A DNA stretch of 64,000 bases, taken from Polaribacter sp. Q13 (GTDB lineage: Bacteria > Bacteroidota > Bacteroidia > Flavobacteriales > Flavobacteriaceae). Position 1 is the stretch's first letter. Each line of letters begins with the position of its first letter. The notes under the pieces are model-generated. The model was not told the origin of the DNA. It ran no database searches and saw nothing but the letters and a program-made list of their open reading frames with translations. Both the position numbers and the translations under genes were made by a program. Of this stretch, positions 45,480 through 54,297 are shown in pieces. The stretch covers positions 3,492,001-3,556,000 of the forward strand of contig NZ_CP074436.1 in NCBI RefSeq assembly GCF_016858305.2, written 5' to 3'.

Positions 45480-47747
45480 ATGAAGAAATCTTACATTCAA
45501 TTAATAGCTATTTTTTTTATTAGTTTTATTGCTGTCTCTTGTAACAATTCTGTAGAAAGCGAAAAGAATAACACAAAAACGGAAGGTTCACACCCTAAAT
45601 TAATTTTAACAAAAAAAGGTGTAGATAAAATAAGACAAAATTTAGGCAATGTGCCTGTTTTTGATAAAACTTTAGCGGATACAAAAGCAGAGGTAGATGC
45701 AGAAATAGAGTTAGGTATTTTAGTTCCTATTCCTAAAGATTTATCTGGCGGTTACACGCATGAGCGTCATAAAAAAAACTTTATAATGCTTCAAAAAGCA
45801 GGAGTTTTATTTCAGATTTTAAATGATGAAAAATATGCAAACTATGTTAAAGATATGTTGTTTGCTTATGCCAAATTATACCCAACATTACCGGTACATC
45901 CACAAACCAGATCTTATGCTAGAGGTAAATTATTTTGGCAATGTTTAAACGATTCTAATTGGTTAGTGTATTCTGCACAAGCGTATGATTGTGTTTATGA
46001 TTGGTTATCAAAAGAAGAAAGAGATACGTTAGAAAAAGATTTGTTTATTCCTTTTGCAAATTTTATATCTGTAGAAAATCCACAATTTTTTAATAGAGTT
46101 CATAACCATAGTACTTGGGGTAATGTTGCCGTTGGTATGATTGCCTTGGTAATGGATAATGATGAGTTATTAGAAAATGCTTTAAATGGTTTAAAAATAG
46201 ATGATTTAAAGGAAGGGATGAAAGATAACGATGGAGGTCTTATTCAAGTTAAAGGACAAAGATTAGGTTTTTTTGGTAATTTAGATGAACCTTTTTCTCC
46301 TGATGGTTATTATAACGAAGGACCATATTACCAGCGTTATGCGATGTATCCTTTTTTAATTTTTGCAGAAGCATTGCACAATGTAAAACCAGAATTAAAG
46401 ATATTTGAATATAAAGACGGTGTTTTGTTAAAAGCAGTGGATGCATTGATAAACTTAACGGATGCAAAAGGAGATTTTTTTCCTTTAAATGACGGTCAAA
46501 AAGGAATGTCTTATTATACAGCAGCGTTAGTTTCTGCAGTAGATATTGCTTACGAATATGGAGGTGAAAATCCAGAATTATTAAGTATTGCAAAAAAACA
46601 AGATAGAGTTGTTTTAGACGACACTGGTTTGGCAATTGCAATAGGTCTTAAGGAAGGTTTAGAAAAACCATTTACAAAAAAATCTATTAATTTATCTGAT
46701 GGTAAGAATGGAGATGAAGGAGGTGTAGGGATTTTAAGAAATGAAAACATAGAATTGGTTTATAAATATGCCTCACAAGGCTCTAGCCATGGGCATTATG
46801 ATAAATTATCTTTTTCTTTATATGAAGACGGAAATGAAGTTATTCAAGATTATGGTTTAGCTCGTTTTGTAAATATTGAACAAAAAGGTGGTGGTAATTA
46901 CTTAAAAGAAAATAAAACTTGGGCAAAACAAACGATTGCTCATAATACACTTTCTGTAAATGGAGAGAATCATTATGAAGGTAAATTTGATATAGGTAGT
47001 AAGCATCATCCAGAATTGTATTTTTATGATGATAAAAATCCTAATGTTCAAATAATAAGTGCTACAGAAACAAACGCATATCCAGGTACAGAAATGCTTA
47101 GAACTTTTGCCTTAATAAAAGACAAAGATTTTCAAAGACCATTTACAATAGACCTTTTTAAAATAAAATCTAATAAAAAAAATCAATACGATTTGCCTTA
47201 TTATTATTTAGGTCATATTATGAAAACTAATTTTGATTATAAATCATACCCTCAATTAAATGCTTTAGGTACCAAGAATGGGTATCAACATTTATGGAAA
47301 GAGGCTGCAGGGAAACCATCTACAGATAATACGGTGTTTTCTTGGAAGAATAACAATAAGTTTTATACGTTAACAACCACTTCTAATACTACAGATGAGT
47401 TAATTTTAGCCAGAATAGGAGCACAGGATCCAGATTATAATTTGCGTAAAGAACCTTCTTTTATTGTAAGAAGAAAAAACACACAAAACACCACTTTTGC
47501 CTCTGTAATAGAATCTCACGGAAGTTATAGTTATGTTACAGAATTGGCTTTAAATGCCTATAGTAGTGTTGCAAACGTAAAAATAGTTTTAGATACAGAA
47601 AGTTATACAGCTGTAGAAATTAAAACAAAGAAGGATACAACCAAAATTTTAATTATCTCTAATAAAGATAATTCTGCAGAGAGTAAGCATACAGTTAAAA
47701 TAGATAATAAGGAGTATAATTGGAAAGGTTCTTATTATTACAAATAA
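45480..47747 (+). CDS. PL17 oligoalginate lyase (exolytic), lipoprotein
   Basis: 755 residues with a lipobox (FIAVSC, Cys21). N-terminal alpha/alpha-toroid (about 35-375) with HPKLILTKKGVDKIR, TRSYARGKLFWQ, FNRVHNHSTWGN (Asn209-His210) and DGYYNEGPYYQRYA, the latter holding the catalytic-type Tyr. The C-terminal heparinase II/III-like sandwich (about 395-755) contains SQGSSHGHYDKLSFSLYEDGNE with metal/catalytic His. This pattern is that of PL17 enzymes such as Alg17C, which cut unsaturated alginate oligomers to the monomer 4-deoxy-L-erythro-5-hexoseulose uronate precursor. It leads the operon with kdgF 23 bases downstream. Confidence 0.93.
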   Translation: MKKSYIQLIAIFFISFIAVSCNNSVESEKNNTKTEGSHPKLILTKKGVDKIRQNLGNVPVFDKTLADTKAEVDAEIELGILVPIPKDLSGGYTHERHKKNFIMLQKAGVLFQILNDEKYANYVKDMLFAYAKLYPTLPVHPQTRSYARGKLFWQCLNDSNWLVYSAQAYDCVYDWLSKEERDTLEKDLFIPFANFISVENPQFFNRVHNHSTWGNVAVGMIALVMDNDELLENALNGLKIDDLKEGMKDNDGGLIQVKGQRLGFFGNLDEPFSPDGYYNEGPYYQRYAMYPFLIFAEALHNVKPELKIFEYKDGVLLKAVDALINLTDAKGDFFPLNDGQKGMSYYTAALVSAVDIAYEYGGENPELLSIAKKQDRVVLDDTGLAIAIGLKEGLEKPFTKKSINLSDGKNGDEGGVGILRNENIELVYKYASQGSSHGHYDKLSFSLYEDGNEVIQDYGLARFVNIEQKGGGNYLKENKTWAKQTIAHNTLSVNGENHYEGKFDIGSKHHPELYFYDDKNPNVQIISATETNAYPGTEMLRTFALIKDKDFQRPFTIDLFKIKSNKKNQYDLPYYYLGHIMKTNFDYKSYPQLNALGTKNGYQHLWKEAAGKPSTDNTVFSWKNNNKFYTLTTTSNTTDELILARIGAQDPDYNLRKEPSFIVRRKNTQNTTFASVIESHGSYSYVTELALNAYSSVANVKIVLDTESYTAVEIKTKKDTTKILIISNKDNSAESKHTVKIDNKEYNWKGSYYYK

Positions 47748-47770
47748 ATTAATCATAAAAAAATAAAAAA

Positions 47771-48145
47771 ATGAATAGACTTAGCGAAAAGTACATTATT
47801 TCTAAAGACATGGAATGGGAGCAACTTGGTGGAGGAGTATCAAGAAAGTTTTTAGGGTATGATAATCAAATTATGATGGTAAGCGTAAAATTTGAAGAAG
47901 GAGCATTAGGTTCTCCACATCAACATTTTCACACGCAAGCTACCTATTGTGTTTCAGGTAAATTTGAATTTGAAATTGATGGTATAAAGCAAATTGTAGA
48001 AGCAGGAGATGGTGTGTATATAGAGCCTAATTTATTACATAGTGCCATATGTTTAGAAGAAGGCCAATTGATAGATACCTTTAGTCCTGTAAGAGAAGAT
48101 TTCTTAACTGGTGATGGACCATCTTATTTTGGAGATAAGAAGTAA
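47771..48145 (+). CDS. kdgF: KdgF-type cupin, unsaturated uronate linearisation
   Basis: 124 residues forming a single cupin barrel. Likely metal ligands are H50, H52 and Q56 in SPHQHFHTQATYCVSGKFEFEIDG and H90 in EPNLLHSAICLEEG. KdgF proteins speed the conversion of 4,5-unsaturated monouronates, released by lyases such as PL17, into the linear ketonic form (DEH) used downstream. The gene lies directly after the PL17 gene, as in many alginate loci. No signal peptide, so cytoplasmic, although the PL17 lipoprotein is exported; monomer must therefore enter the cell before this step. Confidence 0.9.
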   Translation: MNRLSEKYIISKDMEWEQLGGGVSRKFLGYDNQIMMVSVKFEEGALGSPHQHFHTQATYCVSGKFEFEIDGIKQIVEAGDGVYIEPNLLHSAICLEEGQLIDTFSPVREDFLTGDGPSYFGDKK

Positions 48146-48170
48146 AAATAAGAAAGCCCTTAGAAAAGAT

Positions 48171-48206
48171 TTTATGGAGTAATAAACCTTGTTATTACTC
48201 CATAAA
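48171..48206 (+). other. Perfect 15-bp hairpin between kdgF and susC
   Basis: TTTATGGAGTAATAA and TTATTACTCCATAAA pair fully around ACCTTG. No T-run follows (TATAGCAG instead), so it is a poor intrinsic terminator. It more likely blocks 3' nucleases or divides the operon mRNA, separating kdgF from the more abundant susC message (inference). Confidence 0.65.
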
Positions 48207-48281
48207 TATAGCAGTATTTAATCTTAAAAGTATCGTAAGGTTACATATTTTTTAAAGAAAAACAATTCAAAACAATTAACA

Positions 48282-51200
48282 ATGAACTTAAAAATTAAGT
48301 TAGTATTTATTGCAATGCTTCTTTTTAGTGCAATCGGTTTTGCACAAGAAAGTGTTACAGTAACCGGGAATGTTAAGTCTATAGCAGATAATGAGCCTAT
48401 TTTAGGGGCTAATATTATTATTGTAGGAACAACAAAAGGAACAAGTACAGATTTTGATGGTAATTATAAAATACAAGTTAAGTCTGGAGATGTGCTTCAG
48501 TTTTCTTACTTAGGATTCAAAACGAAAACAGTATCCTTTACAAATCAAAAAACAATTAACGTAGCTTTAGACGAAGATTCTAATACTTTAGATGAAATTG
48601 TGGTTGTAGGTTATGGAAATCAAAAACAAAAAAACGTAACAAGTGCTTTAACTAAAGTGGCTGGTGAAAAAATTCAGAACCAAGCAGTTGCTCGTGTAGA
48701 GGATGCACTTAAAGGTAGAGTAGCGGGTTTAAGAATTCAAGTAACTTCTTCTGAAGCAGGTGGAGATCCAAAAATTACGTTAAGAGGACCTGGTTCTGTT
48801 ACTGGTTCTTCTTCTCCTTTAATCGTTGTAGATGGTGTAATTCTAGGTACAGATACAGATATTTTAGGTTCTATTGATAATAATAATATTAAATCTATTA
48901 GTGTTTTAAAAGATGCTTCTTCTGTTGCTATTTACGGTTCTCGTGGAGCAAATGGAGTTATTTTAGTTACCCTTAAAGAAGGAATTTCTGGTCAAACAAA
49001 ATTCTCTTATAACACATTTACGGGGTATAAATATGCAGACAATAATGATAATTTTAATACTACTATAGCGCAAGAAAGAGCAAGATTAGATGGTTTAAAA
49101 AGTCAAGTTGATGCAATATCTCTAGGTAGTACAAACTATGATAGAATTATAGGTGATTACAATACTGCTTATGCAGAGTTAGAAGCAATGGATTTTATAG
49201 CTTCCTTAGGAGGTGGTGAAACAAATTGGCAAGATGAAATTTTTGAAGGAGGTTTTATTCAAAGTCACTCTTTTGCAGTAAGAGGTGGTACAGAGTTAAC
49301 AAGTTACTCGGCGTCTTTAGGGTATTTAGAAGATGATGGGATTATTTTAAGTGATGAGTTTAAGAAATACAATGCCAGAGTTAAAATTGATAGTAAATCT
49401 AAAAACAAAAAAATTAAATACGGTGCAAGTATTCGTGTAAATTATAACGACCAAGTTAAAGTGCCTGCAAGGTTTACAGATCCATTAAGACAAATGGGGC
49501 ATGTGCCATTATACTTAAACGAAGAGCATTTAAAATATGTAACTCAATTTTCTACAGACGTAGGCGTTTCTACAGATGCAGGTAAATTATTTGAAAATCT
49601 TGGTGTAGGTAGTTACGGATTTTCAAGAGCTTTTGATCATACATTTACGCAAGATCCAGATAACCCAAGAGATATACTTAGAGATGCAAATGGAGTTCCA
49701 GTAGCTAGTGGTTTAACTTCAGGTGGGTTAACTTTATCTACTACTAAAAACGTACACCCTTTAGTACATTATTTAGAAAGATCTAGAACTAAAAAGAAGT
49801 TAAGTTTAAATGCTTCATCTTATATAGATTTTAAATTAGCAAAAGGACTTAATTTTAAACAAACGGTTTCTGGTGTTTTTAGACATAATAAAAGTAATGA
49901 AGCAGACTATCTTTTAGGTCAGGAAAATAGAGATTCAGAATCGTATCGATTAGAAAGAAGAGATGAATTAAATCAATATACTTTTGAGTCATTAATTAAA
50001 TATAATAAAGAATATAAAAAACATAACTTTAACACAGTATTAGGTTTTGAGTATATGCAAAGTGATAACTACAGACAAGAATCTGAGGCTGTTGGTTATT
50101 CTAATGACTTTAATAACAACATTGCACTTGCAGACGGAGGAACAACGTATACAGATAATGCCAGTGAAAAATTGGTTTCGTTTTTTGGAAGGTTAGATTA
50201 TAATTATGATGAAAAATACTTATTTCAATTATCTGTTCGTAATGATGCAAGTACCAGATTTGGACCAGATTCTAAAAATGGATTTTTCCCAGCGGCATCT
50301 GTTGGTTGGGTAATGTCTAATGAAAAATTCTTATCAGATAGTAATTTAATATCATTTTTAAAAGTAAGAGCAAGTTATGGTCTTTCTGGTTCTAACCAAA
50401 TATCTAGTAATATATTCGAATCTCTTTATAGATTTGAAGAAGCATACAGCACTATTAGCTATAACGGAACAACCGGAGTTAAGGCAACTACTTTAGCAAA
50501 TCAAATTTTAGGTTGGGAAAAATTAAAAGAATTTAATCCAGGAGTAGATGTTACATTTGGTAGAGGTCTTTTAAGTTTAACAGCAGATTACTATATTAGA
50601 ACAAGTGAAGATTTATTGCTTTTTGCACCGTCAGCTGCAGCTTATGGTACAGATAACTGGTTACAAAACCTTGGAGCCGTAAAAAATGAAGGTGTAGAAT
50701 TAGAATTAACTTCTAGAGTTATGTCTAAAGAAAACTTCCGTTGGAGTGTTTCTGGTCAGTTTTCTATGAATAGAAATACAGTAACAGATTTAGGTAATAA
50801 TGAACAAATTATTTCTAGAATTGATCAAGACACAAGACCAACAGAATTTATTGCAAAAGTAGGGCAGCCAATTACTTCTTTTTACGGATGGGTATATGAT
50901 AAAGAAATTCCATTAGAATGGGTAGATAATCCTTTTAATAGATTTAATAATGATTATGCAGACGTTTATGTAAAAGATTTAAATGGAGATGGAATTATTG
51001 ATGGAGATGATAGAACAGAGTTAGGAAGCCCATATCCAGATTTCGAATGGGGTTTTAATTCAGATTTTACCTTATATGATTTTGATTTTTCTTTTCAATT
51101 ACAAGGTTCTCACGGCGCAGAAGTTAGAGTTGCAGATTTAGATCAATTGTATTATGCAAGTGAGTCTGCGGTAAATGAAATGTCTAATTTTCCAGATAAA

Positions 51201-51509
51201 GATATGACAGTTCACAGAAGATATACAGATGACCATATACAAGATGCCTCTTTTGTAGCTTTAAGAAATTTAACTTTAGGATATACATTACCAGAGTCTT
51301 TTACTACAAAATATAAATTTGATAAATTAAGACTTTATGTAACAGGAGAAAATTTAGTATTTCTTACCGCTAAAGGGTATGAAGGGTTTAATCCAGAAGC
51401 AGCAGGTCAAACATCAGACAATGCGAACACACCGTTAACAGCTGGTTATCAAAGAGGAGATGGTCCTGTTGTGAAAACAATTTCTGCAGGTATTAACTTT
51501 CAATTTTAA
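48282..51509 (+). CDS. SusC-type TonB-dependent transporter, alginate oligomer uptake (first pair)
   Basis: 1075 residues. Signal peptide to about 21 (FAQ), carboxypeptidase-like domain (24-110: VTVTGNVKSIADNEPILGANI, TDFDGNYKI), a VVVGYG motif before the plug (about 115-230, LIVVDGVILG, VAIYGSRGANGVILV), then the barrel ending AGINFQF. No STN domain, so unlike the transporter at 16277 it does not signal to a FecR. SusC pairs with SusD, 6 bases downstream. Substrate assigned from context only. It shares its leader and first codons almost base for base with the second SusC at 56460. Confidence 0.92.
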   Translation: MNLKIKLVFIAMLLFSAIGFAQESVTVTGNVKSIADNEPILGANIIIVGTTKGTSTDFDGNYKIQVKSGDVLQFSYLGFKTKTVSFTNQKTINVALDEDSNTLDEIVVVGYGNQKQKNVTSALTKVAGEKIQNQAVARVEDALKGRVAGLRIQVTSSEAGGDPKITLRGPGSVTGSSSPLIVVDGVILGTDTDILGSIDNNNIKSISVLKDASSVAIYGSRGANGVILVTLKEGISGQTKFSYNTFTGYKYADNNDNFNTTIAQERARLDGLKSQVDAISLGSTNYDRIIGDYNTAYAELEAMDFIASLGGGETNWQDEIFEGGFIQSHSFAVRGGTELTSYSASLGYLEDDGIILSDEFKKYNARVKIDSKSKNKKIKYGASIRVNYNDQVKVPARFTDPLRQMGHVPLYLNEEHLKYVTQFSTDVGVSTDAGKLFENLGVGSYGFSRAFDHTFTQDPDNPRDILRDANGVPVASGLTSGGLTLSTTKNVHPLVHYLERSRTKKKLSLNASSYIDFKLAKGLNFKQTVSGVFRHNKSNEADYLLGQENRDSESYRLERRDELNQYTFESLIKYNKEYKKHNFNTVLGFEYMQSDNYRQESEAVGYSNDFNNNIALADGGTTYTDNASEKLVSFFGRLDYNYDEKYLFQLSVRNDASTRFGPDSKNGFFPAASVGWVMSNEKFLSDSNLISFLKVRASYGLSGSNQISSNIFESLYRFEEAYSTISYNGTTGVKATTLANQILGWEKLKEFNPGVDVTFGRGLLSLTADYYIRTSEDLLLFAPSAAAYGTDNWLQNLGAVKNEGVELELTSRVMSKENFRWSVSGQFSMNRNTVTDLGNNEQIISRIDQDTRPTEFIAKVGQPITSFYGWVYDKEIPLEWVDNPFNRFNNDYADVYVKDLNGDGIIDGDDRTELGSPYPDFEWGFNSDFTLYDFDFSFQLQGSHGAEVRVADLDQLYYASESAVNEMSNFPDKDMTVHRRYTDDHIQDASFVALRNLTLGYTLPESFTTKYKFDKLRLYVTGENLVFLTAKGYEGFNPEAAGQTSDNANTPLTAGYQRGDGPVVKTISAGINFQF

Positions 51510-51515
51510 TAAATT

Positions 51516-53087
51516 ATGAAAAATATATATAAAAGTATAATCGTTGGTTTTTCTTTCGTAGCTTTATTATCAAGTTGTGAAACAGAACTAGACCTTAGTA
51601 ACCCAACAGCGCTTTCTTTAGAAGAGTTGTTGCAAACAAATGATGGTTTTTTAGCGTTATCAAATGGAGTTTTAGATGCGTATCAAAAAATTCCGGCAAA
51701 TGAATTTTTATTAACAGAATTAAGATCAGATAATGTTAGAGCAAATTCAGAGAACGGAAATTTTCCAGCAATAAATTCCTATAACGTAGATCCTAATAAT
51801 GGAGATGTGGCAACTTATTATTCTAATAATATGCATGTAATTAAACATGCAAATACCATTATTGATAATAGGTTCTTAGCACCAAAAAACCAACAATACA
51901 CAGTTGGAGAAGCTTATTTTATGAGAGCTCTAAGTCATTTTAATTTGGTAAGAGCATATCAAAATATTCCTTTTATAGACAAAGTTTTAGATGTTACCCA
52001 AAAGGAAGCGTTAGATTATCCTCAATTACCGGAAGCAGAAGTGTATGCAAAAATTATAGAAGATTTTAAAACCTCAATTGCTTATTTAAATGATGCTGCA
52101 ATAAATAGATATCGTCCTTCTAAAGGAGCTGCAATTTGTTTAGCTGCAAAAGCATATTTAAGTCAACCAAATCCTAATTATGTAGAAGCAGAATTATTAT
52201 TAGCTTCTGTTGTAGAAAATAATGGAGCATATAATTATGACTTGTTATCTACAGATAGAGCTGCTGGTTTATCAGATCGTGATTATTTTGCTACTTTATC
52301 AATAGATTATGGACATGTATTTGGTAATCAGTTTACAGGTAGTTTTTCAGAATCAGATTTAGCATCAGATCCTGTGTTAGATGGAGATTGGTCTAATAAC
52401 TCAGGTTTAGAAATTAACGACGAAGTTATTTTTTCAATTGCTTACGATTTAGTTAGTAGTGATAATTATGTAACTAGTGATAGTGGTTTAAATGACCAAG
52501 TAGAAACAGACTCAGAATCTCATAGTTTTGCTATGACATTACAAGGACCTTCTAATGGTGTAAATATTGCAACATTAGATTTCTTAAAAGTAATGACACC
52601 AGAATTACAACCGGTAAGATTTCCTGCTTCTGTGATGGCTTTAGATTACAATGCTTTTTTATCTAATAATACCATAGATGTTTTTAATGCTAAATTTCCA
52701 AATGATGGAGAGATTGGAGATACCGATTGGATTGTTTTAAGATATGCAGATGTATTATTATTGTATTCAGAAGCAATTTTATCTGGTGGAGATTCTACAA
52801 CAGACACCAGAGCAATTGAAGCATTTAATAAAGTGAGACGTAGAGCTGGTTTAGAAGAAGTTGTTGTATTAACAAAACAAGGATTGTTAGATGAAAGAAG
52901 AGTTGAGTTTGTATATGAAAACCAACGATTATATGATTTAGTAAGATTTGGAGAAGCAGATAATGTTTTATCTAAGTTTTCTACAGATAATAGTTTAAAC
53001 TATTCTAGTGGAAAGAAATACTTACCATTCCCTCAAAGAGAAAGAGATAATTTGCCTAATTTTTATAATCAAAATGATGGATACTAA
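51516..53087 (+). CDS. SusD-like surface lipoprotein (first pair)
   Basis: 523 residues with lipobox ALLSSC (Cys22). SusD/RagB features: VGEAYFMRALSHFNLVRAYQNIPF, RYRPSKGAAICLAAKAYLSQPN, DTDWIVLRYADVLLLYSEAIL, FNKVRRRAGLEEVV and LLDERRVEFVYENQRLYDLVRFG. The C-terminus YLPFPQRERDNLPNFYNQNDGY is the common SusD ending. It should bind alginate oligomers at the mouth of the SusC at 48282. It ends 13 bases before the next lipoprotein start. Confidence 0.92.
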   Translation: MKNIYKSIIVGFSFVALLSSCETELDLSNPTALSLEELLQTNDGFLALSNGVLDAYQKIPANEFLLTELRSDNVRANSENGNFPAINSYNVDPNNGDVATYYSNNMHVIKHANTIIDNRFLAPKNQQYTVGEAYFMRALSHFNLVRAYQNIPFIDKVLDVTQKEALDYPQLPEAEVYAKIIEDFKTSIAYLNDAAINRYRPSKGAAICLAAKAYLSQPNPNYVEAELLLASVVENNGAYNYDLLSTDRAAGLSDRDYFATLSIDYGHVFGNQFTGSFSESDLASDPVLDGDWSNNSGLEINDEVIFSIAYDLVSSDNYVTSDSGLNDQVETDSESHSFAMTLQGPSNGVNIATLDFLKVMTPELQPVRFPASVMALDYNAFLSNNTIDVFNAKFPNDGEIGDTDWIVLRYADVLLLYSEAILSGGDSTTDTRAIEAFNKVRRRAGLEEVVVLTKQGLLDERRVEFVYENQRLYDLVRFGEADNVLSKFSTDNSLNYSSGKKYLPFPQRERDNLPNFYNQNDGY

Positions 53088-53100
53088 AAAACACCTAATT

Positions 53101-54276
53101 ATGAAAAAATATTTGTTTAATTTAAAATATATTGTTTTAGGGTCAATGATTACTCTAAGCTCTTGTGTCAGTAATGATTTACCAGGAGTTGGTGATTTAG
53201 AAGACTTTACGAGTCCAACACCATTTTACAGTTTTACAGACGTTACATCTTCAGAATTTGATTGTAATGATGTGGAATTATGGGCAAAATATGAGTATAA
53301 TTTTCAGGCAGGTTCTAATTTGGCTGTAAATGGTACGCAATACGATTGGGAAGTAACACCAGCTGAAGGAGTCACTTTTATTAATAAAGATTTGCCAATA
53401 CTAGAGCAATCTATAGACGGAGAATTAGCAACGGTTGTTGCTTTAGAAAAGGAGATTGCTAAAATTGAGTTTAAATTACCTTGTGAATCAAACCAAGATA
53501 AAAAAACAGTTTTAGAAGCAACTCTTGCAGATTTACAAGTGCAACTGCAAGCCGCTAAAGATGAGGTGTCAGAAGAGGTTACGCAAAATGTAGCTGCTTT
53601 AAATACACAAATTTCAGAATTACCAGCTGCAACTTTACAAGATCGAGAATTAATTTTTTCTTTTCCTGATCCAGGGACGTATACTGTTGGTTTAACAGTA
53701 ACAGATAACCTTGGTAAATCTGCTTATACAGAAAAAACGGTAACCGTAAACCAAGCAATACCTACAATAGCAACACCAGAAATTGGAGAGCCAGGTTTTG
53801 ATGATGGTACTTTATTTGATGGTACAGGAGATGGTAGAGATTCTTGGAGAGCACCAAGCAGTAAAGATTGGGGAAGCGTATTTCAAATCAATTCAAAATC
53901 TGAGTTAGGTGTTTTACCTTCTGGTTTACAGGCGGCTAAATTTCCTGCAGATGGGTCTAGAACAGGCTATCAAGAAATTGAGGTTACTCCTGGAGCAACG
54001 TATGTGTTAACGTATTTTAGTGAGTTAGATACCAATAATGTAGGAGACGTAACGGTTTCTTTAATTAGTACAAATGCTAAAACACTTGCAGAGTCTAAAT
54101 TAGAAGCTAATATTATTGCATCTAGAACAGACAGTAGTGTTGGGCGTGTAGATGATGTATTTAAAAAACATGCTATTACTTTTGAAGCAGGTGTAAATGA
54201 GTCTGTAATTATTTTACTTACAAATTCGAATACGGAATGTAGACTTGATGCATTTGATATAATAGTTAAACAATAA
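53101..54276 (+). CDS. PKD-like surface glycan-binding lipoprotein with coiled-coil insert
   Basis: 391 residues when begun at ATG 53101, which gives a lipoprotein signal (MKKYLFNLKYIVLG..LSSC, Cys22). An in-frame ATG at 53008 lies inside susD and gives no signal, so it is rejected. Residues about 40-215 form a PKD-like sandwich (ending FSFPDPGTYTVGLTVTDNLGKS), split by a long Glu/Gln/Ala-rich helical stretch (about 105-185, VVALEKEIAKIEFKL.. LADLQVQLQAAKDEVSEEV) that reads as a coiled coil. The C-terminal domain (about 235-391) looks like a carbohydrate-binding sandwich (YQEIEVTPGATYVLTYFSEL). Role as SusE/F-like alginate-binding protein is inferred from position. Confidence 0.75.
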   Translation: MKKYLFNLKYIVLGSMITLSSCVSNDLPGVGDLEDFTSPTPFYSFTDVTSSEFDCNDVELWAKYEYNFQAGSNLAVNGTQYDWEVTPAEGVTFINKDLPILEQSIDGELATVVALEKEIAKIEFKLPCESNQDKKTVLEATLADLQVQLQAAKDEVSEEVTQNVAALNTQISELPAATLQDRELIFSFPDPGTYTVGLTVTDNLGKSAYTEKTVTVNQAIPTIATPEIGEPGFDDGTLFDGTGDGRDSWRAPSSKDWGSVFQINSKSELGVLPSGLQAAKFPADGSRTGYQEIEVTPGATYVLTYFSELDTNNVGDVTVSLISTNAKTLAESKLEANIIASRTDSSVGRVDDVFKKHAITFEAGVNESVIILLTNSNTECRLDAFDIIVKQ

Positions 54277-54297
54277 CAGATTTTAAAATTAAATATT

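Noticed and set aside
53008..53100. Earlier ATG for the PKD-like lipoprotein
   Set aside because: It lies inside susD and gives a 31-residue lead without signal; the ATG at 53101 gives a proper lipoprotein signal.
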